Source of the DNA: Ditylenchus dipsaci
Lineage: Eukaryota; Nematoda; Chromadorea; Rhabditida; Anguinidae
Direction: 5' to 3'
Length of the DNA: 64,000 nucleotides
NCBI GenBank assembly: GCA_004194705.1
Contig: SADC01000298.1
Coordinates: forward strand, 99,012-163,011
Below are positions 44,304 to 54,909 of the stretch, piece by piece (position 1 is the stretch's first letter; each line of letters begins with the position of its first letter). Both the position numbers and the translations under genes were made by a program. Below the pieces are notes generated by a model. It did no database searches. It worked only from the letters and a program-made list of their open reading frames with translations, and had not been told where the DNA came from.

Positions 44304-45370
44304 TCATGCAGCATCAACGTCGATCTGAACCGGACTGCGCGATCCACTCTTATCTTTGGCAATGGAGAACGACTGCGAGAACGAGAACTGCTTGGCGAGC
44401 GCTTGCGTTCCTTCGGAGGAGGCGAGCGACTGCGAGAACCAGAAGGAGAACGGCGAGCACGCGGAGGAGAACGCGAACGGCTCCGGGAACGACTGCGAGA
44501 ACGACGACGACGAGTGCGAGGAGGAGAACGCGAGCGGCTTCGAGAACGACTGCGAGAGCGGCTAAATACAGAGGATGGGTGATGAAGATCTAAAAAAAGA
44601 AATGGCACCTGCCACCACGAGTGTCATCAATAAGCTTAATCTTTCGACCATTAATGTCTTCTCCCTGATACTTGTTCATAACACGCTTCAAGTCACTGTG
44701 CGACTCAAAGCAGAGCAAACTAAAAATGTGACCTCAGCAGGGCTAGAGCATTTTCTTACTCAAAAAACTTACGCAGTATTGACCTTCTCCTTATGGCATC
44801 AGCATAAGTGGCTTCAGCAGTGCTACGAACCATGTCCTTCAGATCCTGAAACCAACACAGACATCAAAGCAACTGAACAGTCTACACTGTAAAAATTACC
44901 TGCCACGAACAACGACTGGACAAATTCTCCACAATCAAACAATACTTGGTTTTTCTCGGAGGAGGAAAGCGCGAACTAAACAAGCAGGCATAGAAGAAGT
45001 GTACTAGAACAAAATGTGCTTACGTTCCCGCTCTTTCAAAGCCGCGGCCACTCTGATAAGGACGACCACCATCAGATCTTCCGCCACGACCGCCAGATCC
45101 ACGGTTAGAAGCTTCGACTGCAACCTGCGAGCCACACAACTCTTTGCGATTGAGGTCATGAATAGCATCTTCGGCATCACGAGAATTAGCCAACTCCTAA
45201 TAACGAAGCGATCGAATCTATTAAAACGATGGAGGAATAAAAACTCACAACAAACCCATAACCGTCCTTGAGAGAAATATCCACTATCTCCCATAGCCTT
45301 TAAAGAAATCTCTAACATCTCGTTCAGTGGCACGCGAAGAGAGACGTCCGAGGAAGAGGCGACCACTCAT
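44304..45370 (-). CDS. SRSF4/5/6-like: SR splicing factor, SRSF4/5/6 (B52, nematode rsp) type
   Basis: Six minus-strand exons: 45249-45370 (ATG at 45370), 45024-45196, 44900-44975, 44773-44845, 44609-44719 and 44304-44561 (TGA), with introns of about 47-54 bp. RRM1: [55 protein letters not shown] Gly/Arg linker follows. The pseudo-RRM2 is [34 protein letters not shown], with the SWQDLKD signature of this SR subgroup. The C-terminus is an RS domain of SRSRSRS and [13 protein letters not shown] blocks. SR proteins bind exonic enhancers and recruit the spliceosome. Three exons are one base short (near 45282, 44795 and 44340); each repair is a single base, for example GCCAT for GCCCAT before the KEKVNTA segment. 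With these read through, the tail is [17 protein letters not shown]. Length is about 272 aa. Confidence 0.9.
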
Positions 45371-45589
45371 TTCTTTATCAGCAATAAATTTCAATGCTGA
45401 ATTTTTGCAAATAAATAATCGCTTAGATGTTTGAAAAATATATATTCAAAAGCCAACCTAAAATCTTTCGCGTAAAAAATATAATAGATAGCCTGTTGAA
45501 ATTTGGCGGTTTTTGTGCAATTTTCGAACAAGCTTTTTGAAATTATTTTAGGATGGTATTTTTATTTTTGCCCCCTAATTAGTAATTAC

Positions 45590-46584
45590 CAGGGCCCCAA
45601 ATTCTATGCAAATGCATATTTTTCGCGGATATGCAAGCAATAGTTATGCACAAAAAACGCACTTTAGCCCTGTTTGAGTACTTTTTCGTACTTATGCAGC
45701 ATTTTTGCATATTTTCCATTTTTAGTGCATATTTTGCATATTTTGCAATTTTGACGCATATTTTCTGCATATTGTAGAAAAGCTCAGAATTTGGGTTAAG
45801 ATGTTGCAGCATGCCAAATCTCGTCTTTTGTGTATAAATAAGTCAATTTCTTAGTTTCCAAAACCAGGACACTTTATTGTCAAGCATGTAGAAAGAGATT
45901 TTTTCACTAAATAATTTTATGAGGTAGCTAACGTTTCAGTACCGTGCAATTCATATTTTCAGTTAAAGTAGCAAATAACAGTGCAAAGCACCGATTTGGT
46001 TTGTAAAAGATATTAATTTCGAAAATCGCAAAATGCACATGTTTATATTTGAGAAGATGCGAAAGAGTGGCAGGAGTACAGAAGCCTTAGATGTCTCGAA
46101 ATTGCTTTACAAAATATATTTTTTTGCAACTTACTAGCTAGTAAATGGCGGTCAACACTTTCAAAAAAATTTTTCGACTGAAATCATGCGGCATCTTCAT
46201 GGGAGCAGAAAGTTTTTGTAAAGCTATGTTTAAATCCTAGGTCAAATGAATTAAATTCTAAAGTCAAATGGATTAAATCCTTAGGTTAATCACCTTGCTT
46301 CAGCAAAGCCATATGTCAAATTTTGGTCAATTTTTTGCAAAAAAATTTAGCATTAGCCAAAAACTATCTTTGAATCATGTATAAGCTGCCAAACCGTTTA
46401 AAAGCATGTTTTAGAGTAATTTTACGACATATAGTGATTCTTCACAAATGTTATGCGGTACATTTATAAGGTTAGTCTAAAAATTATACTGCATATTTTA
46501 CGTTTTTAGCGCATATTTAAGCATTTTTAGCGCATATTTTATGCGCATATTTCGCATTTTTTAGTGCATAAAATTTGGGCCCTG
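45590..46584. mobile_element. hAT-type element, TGCATATTTTGCATA motif, 995 bp
   Basis: The ends CAGGGCCCCAAATT and AATTTGGGCCCTG are flanked by a perfect 8-bp duplication GTAATTAC (45582-45589, 46585-46592). Both subterminal regions repeat GCATATTTTGCAT/ATGCGCATATTT units. The ~500 bp interior has no coding capacity. Confidence 0.9.
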
Positions 46585-46609
46585 GTAATTACTGAAAAAA
46601 TGGCATAGG

Positions 46610-49600
46610 GACGTTTGGGTAAAAAATTCCCAAATGGGAATTTACCCAAACGTCTTAACAGAACGCCAAGTTGTACACGTTCATATTCATTCTTATTTTT
46701 GTCTTAATAACATCTGCTTCGTTAGAATTTTTGCGCTTTTTTTATTTTTGCGTAATTCAACTGTGTGGTTTCCTGAAATTTCTATGGTGCTATAACCTTA
46801 ACTATTACATGATTTTGCTAACTTTTTGGCAGGACCAGCTCAGGACATTAACTTTTAGGAAAGTCATAATGCTAGGAAGGTGCTTTTCAAAGACATCATT
46901 GTCCTAGAGTATATTGTCCTAGTGTCCCTCTTCCTAAAAGGCGCTTTTCCAAAAAGGCCATTGTCCTAGATACATTGTCCAGTTGTCAATTGTCCATACC
47001 TTAATTTTTCCTATATGCGCGTTTTCCTAGAAGAGGCTTTCCTGCAATATTACTTTCCTAGAAGTAATGTCCTGAGCTGGCCCTGCCAACTTTTTTCATC
47101 GAAGAGATCCCTCGAATAGATTATTATCTATTAATAAGTTATTGAACTCAAAACTGATAAAGAATCACTTTATTCTGAAATTTTACTATCAATATTAAAA
47201 ATTAACGATTTTCGTCTACTCGTCAGCTAATTTTCCAAAAAATACACATGCAAATTCCATTTTTCCCTGCCTACTTTTATTCAGTGAAGACAAAATATTA
47301 CAATCCGGAACAAAAGACAATTGAAAGACAATTTTCAATTAATTATTTCGATCAAATATTTTCTGCAACAACATCAAAGTGATTCATCCTGTATCGCAGC
47401 AATGAAGTTTCACATCCATCTGCCAAAGGCGTTCTTACCTAAAAGAGGGATGCGATTTCAAATCAGGAAGTTTTCTAAGAGACTTACAGATTCGTATCTC
47501 GCAGAAAAATCAAGAAATTTCCACCGTTCATCTGGTTGAAAAGCACAAAATTACGCTTATACAGCCTCGCAGCAAGAATCAGCTCGGACGAAGATCCCAG
47601 TGTTTCTTTTCAGCACTTATCTCGCTTGGTGTGGATTGGTGAAGCTGGATGTAATCGTCGACTTCATCTTCAGGACAAACCCAGCGCGTCCACTTTTCTT
47701 GCGGTGATCACTCAGGAATTTCATAAGCTCTTTGCGGACTCTTGATTGCTGATTTTTGTCGTGGTGGACGATAAAAGCAACGGAACTAAAACAATATAAT
47801 TCGTAAAAATTTTAGAATACCTGTAGAATTACCTGTAGAAGCAATGACCATTGGGACTGATATCAATGAATTGAAAGGGCATTTCCACTTTCCAGCAAAA
47901 CACGTTTTTCTTGAGCGAACATGTCTTCGGAGTGATAATCTGCTTTTCGACATTTAAGTTCCCACACACTGACAACCTTTTGCAAACACTTCTCATCTTC
48001 TTTAGCTGAATCAGAGACTTTCTTTTGGCAGAAGCTTTTTGCTCTTTCTTTCCACAGTAGCAAGTAGATGGCTGGCCGCAGACAAGAAGTTAAGAGTATC
48101 AGGCAGCATGCTTTCATCGTGAAGGTGCTTGTTAATATTATCCTAAAATATTTGATCTCTAAAACATGAATTCATTTGTTTAGTACCCACATCGTATTCA
48201 TCCCACAAGTGTTCTAGACATTTATTCATGCGCTCATACTTCTTATTTACCGAACGAGGCTTTTGACCGTTGCTGAGCTGAATAATTTAACGCTTCCTTG
48301 GTATTGAAGCCAATGAAGAAACTGATAGAGCAACGTATGTCCTGGTCTACGGAGAGCTCCATTCCTCCTGAAATAGTCAAAAAATATGAAAAAGTTCATA
48401 AGAAAGTAGGTCACCTTTTTAGAAATGAGTTGTAGGATTTGCAAACATTAGTTGTTCTGTTTCAACCGATAAAAGTTCAAAGCGAGGCTTTCTTTCATCC
48501 ATGTGCTGTTATAATAGTCGCAAAAAGATTTGGCTCCAGCTTTCAATAGATTACCTTCCAATCTTCTTTCCAAATATAGGCAGCTCGATCCTTGGGAGTA
48601 GTGGCAGCGCCATTGTTATTCTGATAAGCAGCCGAAAACCACTTCTTGTTCTTCGTACTGCGACTTAAAGCCTGAGCTGAGCCACGTTTCGGATGATTGC
48701 CTTTGAGTGATGGAAAGAGACAACCACGGACCTTCTAAAGAGTTTGGTAAAAAAATTAGGGGAACAAATAATATCATGTTAACCTCTATTCCAAACGCTT
48801 TGATCACGGAGTTTATTTCGGCTTGTTCGTAGTCGACATGGATTGCTTCAAAGTCTGGTATCACATCTAGAAGTCTCCATCTTAGCTTAAAATGCTCAAA
48901 AACTGCATCATAAGAGGATTCCACTCTATTTTGCATCAAGCAAGGGCCGAAAGCGATCCATTCTTTTGGTACTGAATTCACTAACTATTTTTGATGCAAA
49001 AAATCATAAAGTCACCAGTCCATGAATAGTGTAGATTTGAGCAAACCCTTTTGGACATAAATCGAATGTCCCGTCAGCCATGATCAAAGAGCACATAGCT
49101 GCCGCTTTCAAATCATCGTTTGACGAAAAGACCACGATACCATTCCTCTTGTCGATCAGCGAAATCCATCTTAACACAAAAGTTTTAACAAAATAAATAT
49201 ATCCCGGAACTACCTTTCTTCGTTTTCCATCACGTAAGCTCGGTAAGTGTTATGATAGATAGCAGGCGGATTAAAAGGATCTCTAACACTGCTGGCAGCA
49301 TTCTTACGACGTCTGTAGTATTGATTTCGCACATCGTGCCAAGAGGGATAAAGAATCGCTATTAAATCACCTTCTTTGCCTGTTTCTCCTGCTTTCTTTG
49401 CAGCTCTTAGAGCACATCGCTGTCCCTTTTCATGTGCTTCCTAAGTACAAGCTTTACCCAGATACGATAAGATCTAATAGTACCTGTGGTTTCATATGAG
49501 GGTTGTGTTCAACTTCTTCTCTGGCGCATCTGTCGATATCCCTTGCCACCAGTTCATTTAATTCACGTAAGCGGCAGTGAGCAATATGGACACCATTGTT

Positions 49601-50265
49601 CAACAAGAAGCGATTGTCTTTTTTGAGTATGAATGGGAGCGGCTTCGGTCGTTTGTCTTCTTTGGCACTGGAAAAGAAACCCTAAGTCAGAAAAAGTGAA
49701 ATATTTTATTACTGCGCGCAATTGATACATACAAATAAGGCTTCTGAACGCTTTTTGTAGACTCGGAACCTGTTTTTTTCTTTTACAGCCATGATCTTGT
49801 TTCCAAATTTGGATTGTAATGGACTAAAATAGGATAAAAGAAAACTTGAAAATAAAAGTATTTACATGATGTCAGCATCCAATAGGAAAACATCGAGGGG
49901 CTGAATTAATCCCATCTGCTATAGATTGCAGTCTTTGACTTCTTCTGGTTTACTCCTGCTTGAGAAACTGCTCGACTAAACCAAAGGTTATTTGTTTGCT
50001 CCTCAACTTTTGCAGAATCACCACTACATCTGAGTTTGACCAACTGAATTCATTCATCTGAATGCATGAACATAATAATTTGCTTAAGTTACTTAAAACA
50101 TCATCCTCATCCCGAAGTTTATGCTAATTACTAATCAATAAAGAGAGTTATACAATAACCCAACCTGCAAAAAATAAGAATGAATTTGAATGCGTACAAA
50201 CTTGGCGTTCTGTTAAGACGTTTGGGTAAAAAATTCCCATTCGGGAATTTTTTACCCAAACGACT
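46610..50265 (-). mobile_element. Mutator-like (MULE) DNA transposon with ~70-bp TIRs
   Basis: The left end 46610-46680 and the right end 50187-50265 are inverted copies. They start CGTTTGGGTAAAAAATTCCC and continue with a palindromic ATGGGAATTTT-ACCCAAACG and TCTTAACAGAACGCCAAGTT. Between them, on the minus strand, is a MULE transposase with an OTU domain. A target duplication of the expected 8-10 bp is not obvious. Confidence 0.82.
47352..49823 (-). CDS. MULE transposase fused to an OTU-type cysteine protease domain
   Basis: Minus-strand exons: 49733-49823, 49484-49681, 49214-49440, 49016-49169, 48784-48984, 48555-48734, then less certain pieces at 48390-48505, 48260-48367 and ~48190-48250, then 47833-48142, 47488-47785 and 47352-47438 (TGA). 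The transposase core reads MADGTFDLCPKGFAQIYTIH, FEAIHVDYEQAEINSVIKAF and RGCLFPSLKG: the DGTF, (D)xE and GC-L-F landmarks of the MULE catalytic fold. The C-terminal third reads FQFIDISPNGHCFYR (catalytic Cys motif of the OTU family, usually DGNC-F/LR), VHHDKNQQSRVRKELMKFL, ELILAARLYKRNFVLFNQ and finally LRYRMNHFDVV (catalytic His motif). OTU proteases cleave ubiquitin or related chains. One-base slips occur near 47620 (TGGGA where TGGGGA restores the frame), 47670, 47980 and 48440. Whether it is active or domesticated is unknown. Confidence 0.82.
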
Positions 50266-50272
50266 ACGCACC

Positions 50273-50975
50273 CTGAAAAATGCCCCTAATTCGCTGAAAA
50301 ATGCCCGCAACCGACATTTGTCACTATTTTCGGTTAATTCGGGCGAAACAGCCGAATTTACCGAAAAATAGTGACAAATGTTGCGCGACAAATATTTCAA
50401 AAAGTGACAAATGTTAGGTTGCCAAAATGCCCCTAATCAGAAATTGAATAATTTTTTCTTTTTTCTTTTCTTAAAGATTTTTTTCTTTTCTTAATTCTAC
50501 GTTATTTTTCAAAATTTTTTTTGACTATCGTGCTGTAGTGTTGTCGAGTCGAGGCCTCGATTTCGAGTTTTAGACTCGAAAACTCGAAAATTTTCGAGTT
50601 TTGAGTTTCGGTTCGAGGCCTCGAAAATTTTCGAGTCGGTTCGAGTCCTCGAGTCGAGGCCTCGAAAATATCGAGGCCTCGACAAACCCTACTCAGCTGT
50701 CTGACGAGCTATTAAACTCACTTAATAATGAAGAAAATGTACAGATTTAGGGGTTAGAACGAAGTAACATTTGTTATTCTCACATTTTTTCAAACCCCTA
50801 AATTTCTACATTCTTCAAATGATTCAGTGGAGTTGATAGCTCAATAGAAAGCTGAGATCTTGATCTACATGATAGTTGAATTTTTTCAATAATACACGTA
50901 AAATAAAGAAAAAAAATTCATTTTGAAATTAAAGGGCATTTTTTTCAGCGAATTAGGGGGCATTTTCAGTAATTA
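50273..50975. repeat. Inverted repeat with GCCCCTAATTCGCTGAAAAA ends
   Basis: CTGAAAAATGCCCCTAATTC at the left and GAATTAGGGGGCATTTTCAG at the right mirror each other over ~700 bp. The interior includes CCGACATTTGTCACTATTTT mirror segments and the TCGAGGCCTCGA patch. Confidence 0.65.
50542..50692. mobile_element. hAT-type MITE, TCGAGGCCTCGA motif
   Basis: It begins TAGTGTTGTCGAGTCGAGG and ends GAGGCCTCGACAAACCCTA, with the palindrome TCGAGGCCTCGA and TCGAAAATTTTCGA repeated between. A clear 8-bp duplication is not present (TCGTGCTG against CTCAGCTG). The ends look like the TAGGGTT... ends of the 6646 element. Confidence 0.65.
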
Positions 50976-51029
50976 GGAGGCAAAGTTAAATATCCCCCAT
51001 TTTTTTGTTTTTAGTACTCCGGTACAGTC

Positions 51030-51175
51030 TTGCTGAACCAACCGCTTGATTCGCTGGTGGGCTACCGTCGATCACTTTCATCAACCGGTTGATCAACCAA
51101 AAATCAATCAACCAGTGTGTGTTGATGTGGCGAAAAATACCAATCAACCGGTTGATCAACCGGAAATCTGAGTTT
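51030..51175. repeat. GTTGATCAACCGGTTGATCAAC palindrome cluster
   Basis: AACCGGTTGATCAACC-type units recur in a 145-bp patch. Ends and target duplication are not clear. It resembles the subterminal arrays of the other palindromic-motif elements. Confidence 0.5.
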
Positions 51176-51315
51176 GCTAATCGGAGTCCGAGAATGCTAA
51201 ATTTCAGGTTACCAAAATTGTGGGTGCTTTTTCATATAAATGCCCATAATTTATGCCAGCATGCTTATTCATAAATATTTTTGTTGCAAAAAAAGAGCAA
51301 ACTTCAAGCTACAAA

Positions 51316-51527
51316 ATGGCCAGCGACAGATTGCGACATTTCAAATTGCGACAATTCAAATTGCGACAATTTGAATTGCGACAAATTCACATTGCCACAA
51401 TTCAAATTGCGACAATTCAAATTGCGACAAAATCAAATTGCGACAAAATCAAATTGCGACAATTCAAATTGCGACAAATTCGAATTGCGACAATTCAAAT
51501 TGCGACAATTCAAATTGCGACTGGCCA
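51316..51527 (+). repeat. Minisatellite array, TTGCGACAATTCAAA units (left arm)
   Basis: It starts GGCCAGCGACAGATTGCGAC, then ~14 units of CAAATTGCGACAATT with AAATT variants, ending GCGACTGGCCATG. An inverted copy of the whole array is at 53091-53300. Reading frames of repeated NCDNSNCD or RQFKLRQF are products of the repeat. Confidence 0.85.
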
Positions 51528-52207
51528 TGAATAAGCCGAGAGCTGAAAAAAGGGAACAAAAAAGGAAAGATACCTAAACCGAGTCCTGAAAAAAAGGAAC
51601 AAAAGAGAGAAAATACTAAGGAATACCTCCTCTGGATGCATGTTGCGTGGGATTTTTAACCATTGTTGTTTTCTTTTCTTCGCCGCATTTTCGCTCTGGC
51701 CTTAGGTATCTTTTCTCTCTTTTGTTCCTTTTTTTCAGCTCTCGGTTTAAAGCTCTCGGCTTTTTGCAAGCTTACGAGTTTTTTTGACTTAAAATGATTA
51801 CAAACGTACAGTTAATACTTTCTCTCGTCTTAAGGGTCGAAGTGTCTTGAGTTAATCATGATTGAAGTCACTTACTACGTTCTCGACTATACTATCTCGA
51901 GTCTCCGCATTTTTTTTGAATTTGCAGCCTGCCCGGGAATAAATTTGGACTGAGGCTCAACTTCTTATCAAAAACCTAAAGTGACGTATTTCTTGTAATA
52001 GCGTGGCCCTGTAATAGGGCGCCATACTCGACTTCAACGAAACTAACCAAACTGACCAAACTCAAACTGATTTAACTGTTCACTTCTAACTTTTTGGAAA
52101 TTTTTCTATTGTAAGACACACGTTATAGCCAAAAAATTTCCAACCTACTTTATTCACGACAAATCACTACAACAATATAACAAGCACACGGTATTCAACA
52201 ACAATGT
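51528..52207. other. Stretch between array and FLYWCH gene
   Basis: Contains an inverted text around AAAAAAGGGAACAAAAGAGAG / CTCTCTTTTGTTCC (51545-51755). No gene is supported. Confidence 0.4.
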
Positions 52208-52974
52208 TTAATGCCCCTGATACTTTTCTAGGTGGGCGGCATTCGAGACGAGAAACTCCATTCGTGATCCATCGGCTCTGCGAGTGTAGTTCGCCGTCAG
52301 CTGCTTTATTTGACTCACTGAATACATCGCCTTCTGTGATTTGATTCCACCCGTCACACGCTGCATTTGATTACGAGCCCGACTGAAAGTAAACGATCAT
52401 TAATTCAGCAGCTGAAAGTTTACAGCTCAAGTTTGAAATTACAATTTCGCGAACCTGAATCAAAATGCAGAAACACTTTTCCATCCTTGGTGCGTTAAAG
52501 CTTTCCGACTAATTTCGTGTTCTCCCTCTGTTGACAGCACCAACATCCTTGTTTCGAAGACGTGTGAGACGCGATCTTAGAGCTTCCCTTGATGGCATCG
52601 TCAGAAGTGTTTCTCCAGCTAGATCTGCAAACGATTCATCCACAATGCTGCTGGCCGGAGTGTCGCGATTCTCTCGGCTGATGATATCGCAGTAGAAATT
52701 CGCTTCTGGACCTGACAAATAAAATTTGATTCTTCTCTATTTACAACGGGACCTGGCAATAAGCTTACTTTGACAAGGATTGGATCAGGGAGATGACCAA
52801 AATAGCTTGTTTCCTCGACGAGATCTTCTTGATTTGTTGAAGTAGCAGTTCCTCCACAGTTTTTCTAGTGCATTCCAAGACCACCTATTATCTCGAAGGC
52901 GTGCTCGACGGAAACTCATCGAATATCCATTGCAGAAGCCGAGCAGATTCCTCTTTCAGTGTGATGCTGTCCAT
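52208..52974 (-). pseudogene. FLYWCH zinc-finger (MULE-derived) gene, short or broken
   Basis: Minus-strand pieces. ATG at 52974 reads MDSITLKEESARLLQW, then changes frame to RWSW and CGGTATSTNQEDLVEETSYF with GHLPDPILVK. This gives a W-x-C-x4-C...H-type FLYWCH finger after two one-base slips near 52865-52880. The exon at about 52500-52720 reads TPASSIVDESFADLAGETLL, TMPSREALRSRLTRLRNKDV, the helical linker that normally follows FLYWCH in MULE transposases. A last exon near 52210-52383 reads ARNQMQRVTGGIKSQKAMYS, ending HLEKYQGH and TAA. No transposase core follows. Either a truncated MULE or a small FLYWCH DNA-binding protein. It is flanked by inverted minisatellite arrays. Confidence 0.6.
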
Positions 52975-53090
52975 ATCTAGAAAATTAAAACAAAGATGAC
53001 ATGAGTGGAATTTTTTAAAGAAATAATAGAAACACGTGGAACAGGAGCTTATTTAGATGACAGAAATTTTCAAAACGTAGAACTTCTTAT

Positions 53091-53300
53091 TGTCGCAATT
53101 TGAATTGTCGCAATTTGAATTGTCGCAATTCGAATTTGTCGCAATTTGAATTGTCGCAATTCGAATTTGTCGCAATTTGAATTGTCGCAATTTGAGTTGT
53201 CGCAATTTGATTTTGTCGCAATTTGAATTGTCGCAATTTGAATTGTCGCAATTCGAATTTGTCGCAATTTGAAATGTCGCAATCTGTCGCTGGCCCAAAA
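53091..53300 (-). repeat. Minisatellite array, inverted copy (right arm)
   Basis: The reverse complement of the 51316-51527 array: GTCGCAATTTGAATT units running to GAAATGTCGCAATCTGTCGC and TGGCCC. The outer 40 bases match the left arm exactly in mirror orientation. Confidence 0.85.
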
Positions 53301-53373
53301 TGGTATATTCAAGCATAAAAAATAGTCGTTTGATTTTTTTGAGAAAATTGATTGAAAAAGTATCAACGTATTT

Positions 53374-53676
53374 TCAAAAAAAATTGTGTTTGACGTTAAA
53401 CTCGTTTTTTAAAAACTCGTGCTCAGCGTGAAGTTTTGAGTCCATAGAGGCAAATCTATACATTGGAACCGGAGTGTTTAAATGCATATACAGAAATGCA
53501 AAAAAAAATTCATCGGCTTTTTCTGTACTTCGCTCTAAACCTTTTGAAGGGAACATTTTGAAGCAAACCATTTTAGGTTGATATAACCGTTTTACACAAC
53601 CATCATTCAACGGTTCAAAGAAGTATGTAAAATGCCGTTTCAACACGATTCCACATGCGATGCAGTGCGGATTCAT
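53374..53676 (-). CDS. Orphan 100-aa reading frame
   Basis: Starts at an ATG and is open for 100 codons: MNPHCIACGIVLKRHFTYFF near the start, then KRLYQPKMVCFKMFP, AFLYMHLNTPVPMYRFAS. It follows an AG acceptor-like site, so it may be an exon. No family recognised. It could be chance; kept at low confidence because AT-rich DNA rarely stays open this long with such mixed composition. Confidence 0.25.
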   Translation of the reverse strand: MNPHCIACGIVLKRHFTYFFEPLNDGCVKRLYQPKMVCFKMFPSKGLERSTEKADEFFFAFLYMHLNTPVPMYRFASMDSKLHAEHEFLKNEFNVKHNFF

Positions 53677-53744
53677 CTTGAACGTGGCGTGAGTTGGCGC
53701 GCTTAGTTCATGTCAGTTGAACCCTTGTCGAATCTGGCTCTAGA

Positions 53745-54548
53745 TGAATTCGTCCCCAGGTAAATTCGTCCCCAAAACCGCCAATTTGAAATTTTCGAAC
53801 AGGTTCGAATCCATTTGGTAGGAAACACGATTTTTTCATGTTAAATAGCCATAAATAATTTAGGAAAGCTGAGTTTAGATAAGAAGAGCATCAGATAGGT
53901 AGCCTGAAGGTTACCCACCACTGAAACCTAAAATTTTTGGATTTCGCCACACTTAAGTAGTGATATTGGTGATTCGCAGAACTCGGACGAGATCTACGGG
54001 TGATCCGACCACACTTTTTTGAATTTTCGACCATATGACTATTTAACTCTGTTTTCTAAAATGAGTGCGATTTTAGGTCGATATAGGGTGTTTGGGAACA
54101 TTAAAAAGAGTTAATTCGGGAAGGGGCGTATATTTAAGCAGCGCCGTAATTTCAATCTTGTTAAACCCGATTCTCACACGATTTTACATCAGAATAGTGG
54201 TTCGTTCATAACTTTGTATAAAACTTAATTTCCAGGCGATCCAGGTTTATATCCACCTACCCATAAGGATCTCACCCCTAGTTTTAGGCTTCGGGTGAAT
54301 AAAATGTCTATTGTCTATTCACCTGACGATTAAGTACCTACTCAAGGTATTGGGGTTGGGGTGGGTGAAACCGTAATTTTGGTCCTAACAACCCAATCTC
54401 CTACACAATTCTAAGTTAGAACATTATTTGCTACTACAGGATTCGAACCTGCTCGAAAATTTTGAATTGGCGGTTTTGGAGACGAATTCACCGGGGACGA
54501 ATTCACATGGGAAGGAATTCACCTGGGGACGAATTCACCGGGGACAAA
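53745..54548. repeat. Foldback element with GAATTCGTCCCC ends
   Basis: The left GAATTCGTCCCCAGG and AAACCGCCAATTTGAAATTT mirror the right AAATTTTGAATTGGCGGTTT and GGGGACGAATTCAC; the GGGGACGAATTCACC unit repeats four times at the right. The interior has no recognised gene. Confidence 0.75.
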
Positions 54549-54662
54549 TTGACCGCCGCCCGTCGAATCTATTTTCGGTTTTTGCTCTAAATTAGCCGGA
54601 TTTCGTATATTCAGTTTCCGGTTTGTTGGCCAAACAAACTCTTTTCAATAATAAGACCTATA

Positions 54663-54907
54663 CCGTATTTTCCTCTAATAACTCACCGGGTGAGTTATTT
54701 TTTGGATCGCTCAAAATTGGAAAAATTTGAGGTCGATCTCGAGATTTTTGGGTAAAAATATTAAATTTAAAACTGGATCGGTAGAAGCTCGTGGAAAAGA
54801 AAACGCAATAAACAGCTTTGAAAATATTTGTTCGGAGCTGAGATATAGGCCCTCAAAGTTGAGGGGGTGAGTTATTAGAGCAGGGTGAGTTATTAGAGGA
54901 AATACGG
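54663..54907. mobile_element. TA-flanked CCGTATT MITE, 245 bp
   Basis: The ends CCGTATTTTCCTCTAATAAC and GTTATTAGAGGAAATACGG are flanked by TA. GGTGAGTTATTAGAG occurs twice in tandem at the right end and as CTCACCGGGTGAG at the left. Interior shared with 62177-62418. Confidence 0.88.
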
Positions 54908-54909
54908 TA

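Larger units (their letters stand above)
45569..50983. mobile_element. Outer nested-element complex with TTTGCCYCCTAATTACTGAAAA ends
   Basis: The left edge TTTGCCCCCTAATTA (broken by a hAT-type insertion, then GTAATTACTGAAAAAATGG at 46585) matches, inverted, the right edge at 50940-50983 (GCATTTTCAGTAATTAGGAGGC). A related inverted pair, GCCCCTAATTCGCTGAAAAA, sits at 50275-50310 and 50934-50975. Inside lie the MULE (46610-50265) and two hAT-type MITEs. The exact order of insertion needs alignment of other copies. Confidence 0.55.

Noticed and set aside
44306..44593. Plus-strand reading frames of Arg-Thr-Ala or Glu-Asn repeats
   Set aside because: They are the antisense shadows of the RS domain of the SR protein.
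51253..51577. Repeat proteins with LRQFKLRQF or NCDNSNCD units
   Set aside because: Translations of the minisatellite arrays in several frames; none has a gene-like context.
51316..53300. CRISPR-like regular repeats
   Set aside because: The units are contiguous 11-16 bp minisatellite repeats without unique spacers, in a eukaryotic genome with introns.
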